From: Nocardia nova | GTDB taxonomy: Bacteria > Actinomycetota > Actinomycetes > Mycobacteriales > Mycobacteriaceae | Reading direction: 5' to 3' | Assembly: GCF_002933465.1 (NCBI RefSeq) | Contig: NZ_PSZE01000028.1 | Coordinates: 24,199-88,198, forward strand | DNA: 64,000 bases | In this document: in pieces, positions 43,221 through 52,114 of the stretch | Layout of the letters: the number at the start of each line of letters is the position of its first letter | Position numbering within the stretch: position 1 is the stretch's first letter | Program-made: the position numbers and the translations under genes | Notes under the pieces: model-generated | Told to the model about the DNA's origin: nothing | Database searches by the model: none | Seen by the model: only the letters and a program-made list of their open reading frames with translations

Positions 43221-43382
43221 GCGGTTACGGTGGTGACACGCGACCCGCCTGCTTCTGGCGGCGGACGCAACCGCACCCCGTGTACCAATACCGATCCGAT
43301 ACCGATGCCTGTGCCCGGTATCGGTGGTGGACCAAGCGAAACCCCGGACACTACCCCCCGGCCGGACGAGGAGCCGAACGAC

Positions 43383-44258
43383 GTGACAGAGCAGCATGAG
43401 ACGCCGAATGGCGTCTCCGGCAGAGCTCTGAACAGCCTTTCCGGCAAATCCGTCAACAAGGACATCCCGCAGGCCACGGTGACCCGTCTGGCCACCTACC
43501 TCCGAGTGCTCGCCGTCCTGGCCGACGAGGGTGTGCTCATCGTATCGAGTGAAGAACTGGCTGTCGCGGCGGGTGTCGGTTCGGCCAAGCTTCGCAAGGA
43601 TCTATCCTTCCTCGGCCCCAACGGTGTTCGCGGCGTCGGCTACGACGTGGCCAAGCTGCGCAACCGCATCGAGGACGTGCTCGGCCTGGCCGACGGCCAT
43701 CGGGTGATCCTGGTCGGCGCCGGGAATCTGGGCCGGGCACTGGCCGGTTACGGCGGATTCTCGCGGCGCGGATTCACCATGGTCGGCATCTTCGACAACG
43801 ATCCCGCGGTGATCGGCGCGTCGGTCGCCGGGCTGCGGGTGCTCGACACCGCCCGGCTGCGTGCCGCGGTCGCCGAACTCGCCCCCACGATCGCGGTGGT
43901 CACCGTTCCCGATGCCGCGGCTCAAGCCGTCTGCGATGAACTGGTCGCCGCCGGGGTGCAGTGCATTCTCAGCTTCTCGCCGGTGAACCTGGCGGTTCCG
44001 GCCACCGTGGAGGTCCGCCGCGTCGACCTCGCCGTCGAACTGCAGATGCTGTCGTTCGAGCGCGCTCGCAGCGCGGAACTCGGGGCGGCCGAGTCGGCGG
44101 CGACCGAGCGCGTCGCCGGGGGGGAGACCGTGCACGCGGTATCCACTCCGATCGGACGCCGGATGGCCGGACGCACGGCCCACCAGCCCACACCCCGCAA
44201 GACAGCCTCGCATTCGGCAACGGAGCCAACCAGCAAGGGATCGGTGGTCGCACCATGA
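43383..44258 (+). CDS. rex: Redox-sensing transcriptional repressor Rex
   Basis: 291 residues from GTG 43383, which has AGGAG at 9-nt spacing. The frame is open upstream to 43203, but that would put the Rex operator inside the coding region. An N-terminal winged helix (DIPQATVTRLATYLRVLAVL, VGSAKLRKDLSFLG) and a Rossmann NADH domain (VGAGNLGRALAGYGGF) are clear. The C-terminus of about 70 residues is disordered, longer than in Streptomyces Rex. It is coupled to hemA (ATGA). Confidence 0.95.
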   Translation: MTEQHETPNGVSGRALNSLSGKSVNKDIPQATVTRLATYLRVLAVLADEGVLIVSSEELAVAAGVGSAKLRKDLSFLGPNGVRGVGYDVAKLRNRIEDVLGLADGHRVILVGAGNLGRALAGYGGFSRRGFTMVGIFDNDPAVIGASVAGLRVLDTARLRAAVAELAPTIAVVTVPDAAAQAVCDELVAAGVQCILSFSPVNLAVPATVEVRRVDLAVELQMLSFERARSAELGAAESAATERVAGGETVHAVSTPIGRRMAGRTAHQPTPRKTASHSATEPTSKGSVVAP

Positions 44259-45643
44259 GTGTGCTTCTCGTCGGAATTTCGCATCGCAGCGCTCCCGTGG
44301 CGGTGCTGGAGAAGGTCGCGGTCACCGAGGAGGACCGGCCCAAGCTGACCGACCGCATGCTGGCCTCCCAGCACATCTCCGAGGCGATGATCGTCTCCAC
44401 CTGCAACCGCGTCGAGATCTACGCCGTGGTCGACGCCTTCCACGGCGGCCTGGCCGAGGTCGGCGATCTGCTGGCCAAGCATTCCGATCTGCCGCTGCAC
44501 GAACTGACCAAACACGCCTACGTGCGCTACAGCGAGGCGGCGGCGGAACATCTGTTCGCGGTCGCCAGTGGCCTGGATTCGATGGTCGTCGGCGAGCAGC
44601 AGGTGCTCAGCCAGATCCGCTCTGCCTACGCCGCCGCCGATGCCCAGCAGGCCGCCGGGCGCACCTTGCACGAATTGGCCCAGCACGCCCTGCGGGTCGG
44701 CAAGCGGGTGCATTCGGAGACCGGGATCGACCGCGCGGGCGCCTCGGTGGTGTCGGTTGCCCTGGAGCGCGCCGCGAATGTCCTCGGCGACCTGGTCGGC
44801 CGCACCGCGGTCGTGGTCGGCGCGGGTGCGATGGGCGGGCTGTCGGTGGCCCATTTGGCACGGGCCGGAATCGGCAGAATCGTCGTGGTCAACCGCACCC
44901 TCGAGCGTGCCGAGCGGCTGGCCCACACCGCGACTACCATGCACGGCGCACCGGCGACCGCGTTGGAGTTGTCGAATCTGGTGAACGCCATGGCCGATGC
45001 CGACATCGTGATCACCAGCACCGGTGCGGTCGGTTCGGTGGTGAGCCTGGCCGACGCCCACCGGGCACTCAACGTCTCCCGCGCCGGACATCAGATGGTG
45101 ATCTGCGACCTGGGCCTGCCACGCGATGTGGATCCCGCGGTGGCCGGCCTGCCCGATGTCACCGTCATCGACATGGAGACGTTGCAGCGCGATCCCGCGG
45201 CGGGTGCGGCGGCCGACGACACCAGCGCCGCGCGCGCCCTGGTCGCGGAGGAACTCGCCAAATATCTGTCCGGCCAGCGGATGGCCGAGGTGACCCCGAC
45301 CGTCGCGGCCCTGCGCCAGCGCGCGGCCGAGGTGGTCGAGGCGGAACTGATGCGGCTGGAATCCAAACTGCCCGATCTCGGTGATCCGCAGCGCGAAGAG
45401 GTGGCCCGCACAGTGCGCCGGGTGGTCGACAAACTGCTGCACGCGCCCACGGTCCGGGTCAAGCAGTTGGCCTCGGTGCCCGGCGGCGGCAGCTACGCCG
45501 AGGCACTGCGTGAGCTGTTCGAATTGAAACCCGGTGCGGCACAAGCTGTTGCGGCGCCGATGGAAATCGCCACTCTCGGCGGCGAACTGGCCGACGACTT
45601 CACCACGAGCCATCTCGGAGACGAACAGGGGCATCCGCAGTGA
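44255..45643 (+). CDS. hemA: Glutamyl-tRNA reductase
   Basis: 462 residues. First step of C5 tetrapyrrole synthesis: glutamyl-tRNA(Glu) to glutamate-1-semialdehyde with NADPH. Catalytic Cys50 in STCNRVEIY; EQQVLSQIRSAYAAA, the NADPH-binding VVVGAGAMGGLSVAHL, NRTLERAERL and a C-terminal dimerisation domain are all in place. Length normal. It is part of the rex-hemA-hemC-hemD operon, with 4-bp overlaps on both sides. Confidence 0.97.
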   Translation: MSVLLVGISHRSAPVAVLEKVAVTEEDRPKLTDRMLASQHISEAMIVSTCNRVEIYAVVDAFHGGLAEVGDLLAKHSDLPLHELTKHAYVRYSEAAAEHLFAVASGLDSMVVGEQQVLSQIRSAYAAADAQQAAGRTLHELAQHALRVGKRVHSETGIDRAGASVVSVALERAANVLGDLVGRTAVVVGAGAMGGLSVAHLARAGIGRIVVVNRTLERAERLAHTATTMHGAPATALELSNLVNAMADADIVITSTGAVGSVVSLADAHRALNVSRAGHQMVICDLGLPRDVDPAVAGLPDVTVIDMETLQRDPAAGAAADDTSAARALVAEELAKYLSGQRMAEVTPTVAALRQRAAEVVEAELMRLESKLPDLGDPQREEVARTVRRVVDKLLHAPTVRVKQLASVPGGGSYAEALRELFELKPGAAQAVAAPMEIATLGGELADDFTTSHLGDEQGHPQ

Positions 45644-46710
45644 GCGCTGATACGGCCACCGCATTCGGGGGCGCGGCCACCGGGGTCGACACGCAGGAGC
45701 ACAACATGACGCGACGTGGCACCACGGATGCCCCGTGGCGGATCGGCACCCGCGGCAGCGTGCTGGCACTGACCCAGGCCGGCACCGTGCGCGACGCGCT
45801 GATCGCCGCCGGGCAGCACGCCGAATTGGTCATCGTGAAGACGGCAGGCGACAAATCCTCCGACCCGGTCGAGAAGATCGGTGTCGGGGTATTCACCGCC
45901 GCGCTGCGCGAGGAACTGGCCGCCGGGACCGTCGACATCGCGGTGCACTCCTACAAGGATCTGCCCACCGCGCCCGATCCACGCTTCACCATCGCCGCGA
46001 TACCGCCGCGCGAGGATCCGCGTGACGTCCTGGTCGCCCGGGACGGCCTGGTGCTGGGCGAACTGCCCGCCGGATCCCGGGTCGGCACCTCCGCGCCGCG
46101 GCGTGCCGCCCAGTTGCGCGCCCTCGGCCTCGGTCTCGAGATCGTGCCGTTGCGCGGCAATATCGACACCAGACTTCGCAAGGTCGCCGAGGGTGAACTC
46201 GATGCCGTGGTCGTCGCGCGGGCCGGGCTGTCCCGCGTGGACCGGCTCGGCTCGGTCACCGAGGCCCTGGAGCCCGTGCAGATGTTGCCGGCACCGGCCC
46301 AGGGCGCGCTCGCGGTCGAATGCCGCAGCGAGGAAAGCGATCTCGTCACCATCCTGTCCACCCTCGACGATCCGGGCAGTCGCGCCACGGTCGTCGCCGA
46401 ACGCGCTCTGCTCGCCGAACTCGAAGCCGGTTGCACGGCGCCGGTCGGTGCGCTCGCCGAAGTCGTCGAATCGCTCGACGACGAGGGCCGCGTGGTGGAG
46501 GAACTGTCGCTGCGCGGCGGCGCGGCGGCGATCGACGGCTCGGATGTCATCCGGGCCTCGGCGGTCGGCTCGCTCGCGAACGCAGAGCAGCTGGGCCGCG
46601 ATCTGGCGCGTGAGCTCCTGGAGCTGGGGGCGCGCGACCTGCTGGCCGGCGAGGTATCCGCCGGCGCGTCCGACTTCACCAATCCCAGCCCGATGGAGAA
46701 CAAGCCATGA
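45640..46710 (+). CDS. hemC: Porphobilinogen deaminase (hydroxymethylbilane synthase)
   Basis: 356 residues from GTG 45640 (overlapping the hemA stop); the first ~28 residues have no counterpart in other HemC, so ATG 45706 (MTRRGTTDAPWRIGTRGS) is an alternative. Substrate-binding motifs TRGSVLALTQAG, HSYKDLPT and RRAAQLRAL are clear. The dipyrromethane cofactor is attached to Cys265 in EAGCTAPVGA. Makes hydroxymethylbilane from four porphobilinogens. Confidence 0.96.
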   Translation: MSADTATAFGGAATGVDTQEHNMTRRGTTDAPWRIGTRGSVLALTQAGTVRDALIAAGQHAELVIVKTAGDKSSDPVEKIGVGVFTAALREELAAGTVDIAVHSYKDLPTAPDPRFTIAAIPPREDPRDVLVARDGLVLGELPAGSRVGTSAPRRAAQLRALGLGLEIVPLRGNIDTRLRKVAEGELDAVVVARAGLSRVDRLGSVTEALEPVQMLPAPAQGALAVECRSEESDLVTILSTLDDPGSRATVVAERALLAELEAGCTAPVGALAEVVESLDDEGRVVEELSLRGGAAAIDGSDVIRASAVGSLANAEQLGRDLARELLELGARDLLAGEVSAGASDFTNPSPMENKP

Positions 46711-48269
46711 GCCGAGCCACCAAGAAACATCCCGGTCGGATTCTGTTCGTCGGGTCGGGTCCTGGTGACCCGGCACTGCTCACGGTCCGCGCCCGCGAGG
46801 TGCTGGGACGAGCCCGGCTGGCGTTCACCGACCCCGATGTCGACAAGGGCGTGCTGGCCATGATCGGCACCGCCGTCGAGCCGGGCCCCGACGGGGAATC
46901 CGCCGTCGATGTGCGCCCCGCGCTGGGCGAGCCGGCCGAGGTCGCGAAGACACTGGTCCACGAGGCCCGCGCCGGACACGATGTGGTGCGGCTGGTCTCC
47001 GGTGATCCGATGACCACCGATTCGGTGATCGCCGAGGTCAACGCCGTCACCCGGTCGCATATGAACTTCGAGGTGCTGCCCGGGCTGCCGTCGGCGACCA
47101 CGGTTCCAGCCTATGCCGGTATCGCGCTGGGCTCCTCGCATACCGAGGTCGACGTGCGCGGTGAGGTCGATTGGGCCTCGGTCGCGGCCGCTCCCGGCCC
47201 GCTGGTGCTGCATGCCACCTCCGGCCACCTGGCCGAAACCGCGAGCGCGCTGGTCGAGCACGGTCTCGCACCGCAGACCCCGGTGGCCGTGACCGTGCGC
47301 GGCACCACCCGGCAGCAGCGCACCATCGAGGCGACGCTGGCCACCCTGAACTCCGCTGCCTCCGAGCTGGTCGGACCGCTGGTGGTCACGGTCGGCAAGG
47401 AGGTCGAGAAGCGCGCCAAAATGTCGTGGTGGGAGTCGCGGGCGCTGTACGGCTGGACCGTGCTGGTGCCCCGCACCAAGGAGCAGGCCGGCGAGATGAG
47501 CGAGAAGCTCGTCATGCACGGCGCCATCCCGATGGAGGTGCCGACCATCGCCGTCGAGCCGCCGCGCAGCCCCGCGCAGATGGAGCGCGCGGTCAAGGGT
47601 CTGGTCGACGGGCGCTACCAGTGGGTGGTGTTCACCTCCACCAACGCCGTGCGCGCGGTGTGGGAGAAGTTCGGCGAATTCGGTTTGGACGCACGGGCTT
47701 TCTCCGGCGTGAAGATCGCCTGTGTCGGCGAGGCGACCGCCGACAAGGTGCGCTCGTTCGGTATCAATCCCGAACTGGTGCCCAGCGGTGAGCAGTCCTC
47801 GGAAGGTCTGCTGGCCGACTTCCCGCCCTACGACGATGTTTTCGATCCGGTCAACCGCGTGTTGCTGCCGCGCGCCGATATCGCCACCGAAACTCTGGCC
47901 GAGGGTCTGCGCGACCGCGGCTGGGAGATCGACGATGTCACCGCGTACCGCACCGTGCGGGCCTCGCCGCCGCCGGCCGAAACCCGCGAGATGATCAAGA
48001 CCGGCGGTTTCGACGCCGTGCTGTTCACCTCCTCGTCCACCGTCCGGAATCTGGTCGGTATCGCCGGAAAGCCGCACGCGCGCACCATCGTTGCCTGCAT
48101 CGGCCCCAAAACCGCCGAGACCGCAATCGAATTCGGCCTGCGCGTGGATGTGCAACCCGAGATCGCCCAGGTCGGCCCGTTGGTCGATGCCCTGGCCGAA
48201 CACGCCGCCCACCTGCGCGCCGAGGGCCTGCTGCCCCCGCCGCGCAAGAAGAGCCGCCGCAGCCGCTGA
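46707..48269 (+). CDS. hemD: Fused uroporphyrinogen-III methyltransferase-like / synthase protein
   Basis: 520 residues. Residues about 1-240 resemble SUMT/CobA methyltransferases (ILFVGSGPGDPALLTVRA); residues about 245-500 are uroporphyrinogen-III synthase (VLVPRTKEQAGEMSEKL, VFTSTNAVRAV, VLFTSSSTVRNLVG). The methyltransferase half is degenerate: VVRLVSGDPMTTDSV replaces the usual GGDPxxFGRG. The synthase half makes the cyclised uroporphyrinogen III after HemC. The same fusion occurs as Rv0511. Starts inside the hemC stop. Confidence 0.92.
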   Translation: MSRATKKHPGRILFVGSGPGDPALLTVRAREVLGRARLAFTDPDVDKGVLAMIGTAVEPGPDGESAVDVRPALGEPAEVAKTLVHEARAGHDVVRLVSGDPMTTDSVIAEVNAVTRSHMNFEVLPGLPSATTVPAYAGIALGSSHTEVDVRGEVDWASVAAAPGPLVLHATSGHLAETASALVEHGLAPQTPVAVTVRGTTRQQRTIEATLATLNSAASELVGPLVVTVGKEVEKRAKMSWWESRALYGWTVLVPRTKEQAGEMSEKLVMHGAIPMEVPTIAVEPPRSPAQMERAVKGLVDGRYQWVVFTSTNAVRAVWEKFGEFGLDARAFSGVKIACVGEATADKVRSFGINPELVPSGEQSSEGLLADFPPYDDVFDPVNRVLLPRADIATETLAEGLRDRGWEIDDVTAYRTVRASPPPAETREMIKTGGFDAVLFTSSSTVRNLVGIAGKPHARTIVACIGPKTAETAIEFGLRVDVQPEIAQVGPLVDALAEHAAHLRAEGLLPPPRKKSRRSR

Positions 48270-48323
48270 GCGGCTCGTTAGTCAGGGTCGCTGAGCGGCT
48301 CGTTAGTCAGGGTCGCTGAGCGG
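48264..48323. repeat. 25-bp tandem repeat overlapping the hemD stop
   Basis: Two exact 25-bp copies (48264-48288 and 48289-48313) plus a 10-bp partial third (48314-48323). The first copy contains the TGA of hemD. An 8-bp inverted repeat (48323-48330 with 48347-48354) follows and could terminate transcription. Confidence 0.85.
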
Positions 48324-48339
48324 TACGCCGAAAAGGCGC

Positions 48340-48609
48340 TCACACCCGGCGTACGCGCATGAGGTCTCGGACGAGGCTGCAGGTCTTGTTGGAGGGCGGA
48401 CGGATGCCGACGACCTCGGCGGTGTGCCGAATGGTCTGGTTGTCGGCGAGGTTGGCGCGGTATACGCCGGAGTCGAGCAGGGCGATGGCCAGCCGCATGG
48501 CCTTCAACCTCCGGTTGTGCATCACGTACCAGGAGCGCGGCCGTCCGGCCGGTAGGGGCTGTTTCACCAGCGGCGCGTAGGGATCGATGATCGTCGGTGC
48601 GGTGGGCAT
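48340..48609 (-). CDS. Small conserved hypothetical protein
   Basis: 89 residues from ATG 48609 with an excellent ribosome site (GGAGG, 6-nt spacing); the open frame extends upstream to 48693, but there is no such site there. Composition is basic (RSWYVMHNRRLKAMRLAIALLDSGVYRANLADNQTI), mostly helical, no signal peptide or membrane helix. No family recognised. It may bind nucleic acid, judging from charge only. Convergent with hemD. Confidence 0.65.
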   Translation of the reverse strand: MPTAPTIIDPYAPLVKQPLPAGRPRSWYVMHNRRLKAMRLAIALLDSGVYRANLADNQTIRHTAEVVGIRPPSNKTCSLVRDLMRVRRV

Positions 48610-48927
48610 GAGAATCCTCCCCTCGGATGGAGGTTCATCGGGTCGTCGGTGGGCCGAATCGAAGGCGGGACGGATATGGGCAGTCCGTCCCACCGCCGAT
48701 CGATCGGTCGCGCGCCGTGGGCAGTAGCGCGTTACCGAGGCCGGTTCGACTGTTGACGAATCCCCTCGAACACATCTTCGATCCTACCGGAGGGCACCGA
48801 CAAAAACCGGGCCTCGCAACGGGTTTCGGCGCCGCGCCCGCGTCGTCGGTGCGTCGCCCGGAATTCGCCGGGTGTGACCCACGCCAACCGGCCGGGAGGT
48901 GCCTGGGAGCCGGGCTCCCGTGCGGCG

Positions 48928-48933
48928 TATCGT
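48928..48933 (+). promoter_or_regulatory. -10 element TATCGT of hemB
   Basis: TATCGT ends 6 nt before ATG 48940. The remaining gap 48610-48927 includes an 8-bp hairpin at 48667-48691 and nothing else that I recognise. Confidence 0.5.
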
Positions 48934-48939
48934 GCGGTT

Positions 48940-49917
48940 ATGACCGGAATGGACCGCCCGCGGCGGTTGCGTCGTACCCCCGCGATGCGTCGCCTCGTCG
49001 CCGAAACCACCTTGGAACCAAGGCAATTGGTACTCCCCATGTTCGTCGCCGACGGCCTGTCCGAACCGCGCGAGATCAGTTCGATGCCCGGCGTGTACCA
49101 GCACTCGATGGATTCGCTGCGCAAGGCCGCGGCAGAGGCGGTCGGGGCGGGGGTCGGCGGGCTCATGCTGTTCGGCGTGCCGCGCCCGGAAGACAAGGAT
49201 GCGGCGGGTAGCCAGGCCAGTGCCCCGGACGGCATTCTCAACCGCGGCCTGCGCGCGCTGACCGAGGAGGTCGGCGGTGAGACCGTCGTGATGGCCGATA
49301 CCTGCCTGGACGAATTCACCGATCACGGGCACTGCGGGGTCCTGGCCGGCGACGGCTCCGTCGACAACGACGCGACCCTGGAACGCTATGTGGAGATGGC
49401 GCTGGCCCAGGCCGAGGCCGGCGCCGAACTGCTGGGCACCAGCGGCATGATGGACGGCCAGGTTGGTGCGATCCGCGCCGGACTGGATGCGGCCGGTCAC
49501 ATCGACACCGGGATCCTCGCCTACGCGGCCAAATACGCCTCGGCGTTCTACGGCCCTTTCCGGGAGGCCGTCGGCTCGTCGCTGCAGGGCGATCGCCGGA
49601 CCTATCAGCAGGATTCGGCGAATCGGCGGGAATCGCTGCGTGAGCTGGAACTGGATCTGGCCGAGGGCGCCGACATCGTGATGGTCAAACCGGCCATGTC
49701 GTATCTCGACATCCTGCGCGATGTCGCCGATCATTCGCCGGTTCCGGTCGCCGCCTATCAGATCTCGGGCGAGTACGCGATGATCACCGCCGCCGCCGAA
49801 CGCGGCTGGATCGACCGCCGCGGCGCGATTCTCGAATCGCTTCTCGGCATCCGACGCGCGGGTGCCGATATCGTGCTCACCTACTGGGCCACCGAGGCCG
49901 CGCACTGGCTGTCGTGA
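48940..49917 (+). CDS. hemB: Delta-aminolevulinic acid dehydratase
   Basis: 325 residues. Condenses two ALA to porphobilinogen. Active-site lysines Lys198 (AAKYASAFYGPF) and Lys250 (MVKPAMSYLD). The metal loop reads DTCLDEFTDHGHCGVL, so two of the three zinc-type cysteines are kept and the middle one is Asp; this suggests a changed metal requirement. It is separated from rex-hemACD by a small reverse-strand gene. A leaderless start at 48940 is supported by the -10; an in-frame GTG-containing extension to 48874 is not. Confidence 0.96.
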   Translation: MTGMDRPRRLRRTPAMRRLVAETTLEPRQLVLPMFVADGLSEPREISSMPGVYQHSMDSLRKAAAEAVGAGVGGLMLFGVPRPEDKDAAGSQASAPDGILNRGLRALTEEVGGETVVMADTCLDEFTDHGHCGVLAGDGSVDNDATLERYVEMALAQAEAGAELLGTSGMMDGQVGAIRAGLDAAGHIDTGILAYAAKYASAFYGPFREAVGSSLQGDRRTYQQDSANRRESLRELELDLAEGADIVMVKPAMSYLDILRDVADHSPVPVAAYQISGEYAMITAAAERGWIDRRGAILESLLGIRRAGADIVLTYWATEAAHWLS

Positions 49918-50432
49918 ATCCGGCGACCCTGCCGGCCGAGCCCGGCATTCGGACCAGACCCGAGGATGTGCGCACCGCCTGCCAGCTGTGGTGGGCCGTG
50001 GTCGCGCTCGGGGTCTTGCGACTGATCCTCGGCGCGGTCGACCGCCTCGGCAATCGTCGCCAGGTCGCCCAGGACTTCTACGACCAGCTGCACGGCCAGC
50101 GGCCCGACTTCAGCGTGGCGCAGATGGAGCTGGTGGTTTCGATTCTGGAGGTACTGGTCCTCACCTACGGCCTGGCCGTCGGCATCGGCGCGGTAGCCGT
50201 GGTGTACCAACTCGGGCGCGGCCGACTGTGGGCGCGCACGGTTGCCGATGTGGCGACCGCTGTGCTGGTGCTGGGCGCCGTCGGGTCGATGTTCGGTCTC
50301 GGCGCGGTCTCCGGTGGCCCGGCGGTGCTGATCGGGGCTGCGGCGATATTGCAGGCGGTGCTGGCCTGCGGAGCCGTATTTCTCTGCCGCAGAAAGGAAT
50401 CCGAGGCGTATTTCCGAGCGAACGGCAGCTGA
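49914..50432 (+). CDS. Four-helix membrane protein
   Basis: 172 residues, starting at GTG 49914, which overlaps the hemB stop (GTGA). Four hydrophobic helices at about 24-42, 70-96, 105-128 and 132-152. A cytoplasmic N-terminus with RPEDVRTACQLWWAVVALG and a basic C-terminus. Coupling to hemB parallels the mycobacterial hemB-Rv0513 pair, so a role near the membrane stage of heme use is possible. No known motif. Confidence 0.8.
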   Translation: MNPATLPAEPGIRTRPEDVRTACQLWWAVVALGVLRLILGAVDRLGNRRQVAQDFYDQLHGQRPDFSVAQMELVVSILEVLVLTYGLAVGIGAVAVVYQLGRGRLWARTVADVATAVLVLGAVGSMFGLGAVSGGPAVLIGAAAILQAVLACGAVFLCRRKESEAYFRANGS

Positions 50433-50618
50433 GACGCGAGGTCGAATTTGTCGCGTGCCGATCGGGATGTATGGTGAGGGTTGTCACAGGGAGCTCGGGA
50501 ACTGAAAGTCGTTGGTTGTGCGTTGTTCTTCGGATGTGGTTTTTCGGTCGGTGGTCGCATCGATCGGCTACCGCGATGAGTACGCAGCACGGATGGCTTC
50601 GGTGGATCGGAGACATCG

Positions 50619-50738
50619 ATGCGCGTGGTGATTCAGCAGCGACAAAGCATTCGACGCGATGTTCTGGTGATGGGTCTGCTGCTGCTCTTGGCACTGCTCA
50701 CCCTCGCCGGCCTGCTGCTCCCGGGGAAGGTCGGCTGA
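50619..50738 (+). CDS. Candidate 39-residue single-helix membrane peptide
   Basis: MRVVIQQRQSIRRDVLV then a 19-residue hydrophobic stretch (MGLLLLLALLTLAGLLLPG) and KVG. The basic N-terminus and short helix would place it in the membrane, N-terminus in. It has no clear ribosome site; TAnnnT spacing is also poor. It lies 52 bp before the next membrane protein gene. Confidence 0.4.
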   Translation: MRVVIQQRQSIRRDVLVMGLLLLLALLTLAGLLLPGKVG

Positions 50739-50790
50739 CTTCGCCGCCACCCGCTCGCACCGGCCCGCGCGTCGTATTCGGAGGTCTTGC

Positions 50791-51378
50791 GTGAGCGACG
50801 CCCCATCCACCGTCGCGGTGCGGCCGGATTCCGTGCTGTTCAGCGAGCCCGGTGCCCGCTGGCGAACGGTCGCCTACGGCCCCCTGCTCTGCCTGCTGGT
50901 GCTGATCCTGGAACTGGCGCTGCGGCGCGGCCCGGTGCACTGGTTTGGCCTCGCCTTCTGCGCGATTCTGCTCGCCGGATTCGTGACTTTGCAGGTCGTG
51001 GCCGGAAAGCGCCACGTCAGCGTCGAACTCACCGACTCCGTGCTGCGTCAGGGCACCGAAACGCTGCCCGTGAGTTCGATCGCGCGAATCTTTCCCGAAC
51101 ACGACAAGGAATCGTGGGACGACGATCCCTGGCAGTCTGCCCGCGCGCTGGGTGAGCTGACCGCAGTGCCGCGTCGTCGCCGCGGCATCGGCCTGAAACT
51201 GCGCGATGGCGCGATGGTGCAGGCATGGGCGCGCGATCATCAGCAGTTGCGCGCGCGATTGAGCGCCGCGATCGACCGGCTCGCCGAGGATTCGGCGCCC
51301 GCGACGGAGGAACCAGCGGCGGCCGCTGGCAGTCCCGAGGACGACGAGGCTACCGAGGGCAAGGAGGACGTGGCGTGA
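50791..51378 (+). CDS. Conserved actinobacterial membrane protein
   Basis: 195 residues. Two transmembrane helices (about 28-44 and 51-70) are followed by a cytoplasmic domain containing RALGELTAVPRRRRGIGLKLRDGAMVQAWARDHQQLRARL, a pattern found in many actinobacterial membrane proteins of unknown function; the PRRRxGIGLKLRDG block looks like a PH-domain-type strand pair. An acidic low-complexity tail ends the protein. It overlaps the next gene at TGATG, so both are translated together. Confidence 0.72.
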   Translation: MSDAPSTVAVRPDSVLFSEPGARWRTVAYGPLLCLLVLILELALRRGPVHWFGLAFCAILLAGFVTLQVVAGKRHVSVELTDSVLRQGTETLPVSSIARIFPEHDKESWDDDPWQSARALGELTAVPRRRRGIGLKLRDGAMVQAWARDHQQLRARLSAAIDRLAEDSAPATEEPAAAAGSPEDDEATEGKEDVA

Positions 51379-51614
51379 TGCGCCGGCTGTGGATCTTGCT
51401 CGATCTGGTGCTGGTCGTGGTCTGCGCGGTGGCCGCCGTGCCCAGCTGGCGGCACGGTGTCCATCGGACCTGGTTCGCGGCGGCCGGGGATCAGCCCGCC
51501 TTCGAATCCACCCACTACGCCGGTCCGTGGCTCGCGCTGGCCACCGTATTGGTCACGGCCGCGGGCCTCGCGGCCATCGATCTGGTGGTGCGGTGCGCGG
51601 TTCGCCCGCGCTGA
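51378..51614 (+). CDS. Small two-helix membrane protein
   Basis: 78 residues with two hydrophobic helices (about 3-22 and 50-70, LALATVLVTAAGLAAIDLVV) separated by a 25-residue loop with WRHGVHRTWFAAAGDQPAFESTHY. ATG 51378 overlaps the stop of the previous gene. Probably a partner of that protein. Function unknown. Confidence 0.72.
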   Translation: MRRLWILLDLVLVVVCAVAAVPSWRHGVHRTWFAAAGDQPAFESTHYAGPWLALATVLVTAAGLAAIDLVVRCAVRPR

Positions 51615-51695
51615 CACGCCTGTTCGCCACAGCCGCACCCGATTTCGCGGCGTGTCGCCCGATAGCGGATCGAGTGTTGTGGGTATTGCCGGAAA

Positions 51696-52043
51696 ATGAG
51701 CACCATGACGCGCAACCGAGCAGTGTGGAAGACCTCGTTCACGATTCTCGCGGCCGCCGCGATCGGTACGGCCCCGGTCGCCGTGGCGGCTGCTTCGCCC
51801 GAAAACCCCTCGGCCGCAGCCACTTCGGCTGTCGGTGGGGTGCCGGTCGGCCCGCAGACGTCCGGCCCGGCCGGATCGCCGAGCGGCACCGTCGCGAGTT
51901 CCGTCGATCCCCAGCCCGCCGGCGCGGTCTCCACCCCGCTGCGCACCGGGCAGGTCTCGCTGCTGGATCTGCTTCCCACGCCATTGAATTGCCTGCTGTC
52001 CACCGGCTATACCCTGCTGTGCCTGGGCGTTCCGGTCCCCTGA
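51696..52043 (+). CDS. Secreted Pro/Ser-rich protein
   Basis: 115 residues. A signal peptide (TSFTILAAAAIGTAPVAVAAA) with cleavage near AAA-SPEN gives a mature region low in complexity (Pro, Ser, Gly, Val) that ends LLPTPLNCLLSTGYTLLCLGVPVP, with two Cys that may form a disulfide. ATG 51705 is a possible alternative start. No family recognised. Confidence 0.6.
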   Translation: MSTMTRNRAVWKTSFTILAAAAIGTAPVAVAAASPENPSAAATSAVGGVPVGPQTSGPAGSPSGTVASSVDPQPAGAVSTPLRTGQVSLLDLLPTPLNCLLSTGYTLLCLGVPVP

Positions 52044-52114
52044 GCCCTGACCCTCAGGTCGCGGGGCCGCTCAGGTCGATGCGGGGCAGCTGGCTGCTCT
52101 GTGAAGAGCTGCGG

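Noticed and set aside
45951..48212. A 753-codon minus-strand open frame.
   Set aside because: Antisense to hemC and hemD, which are complete and in operon order.
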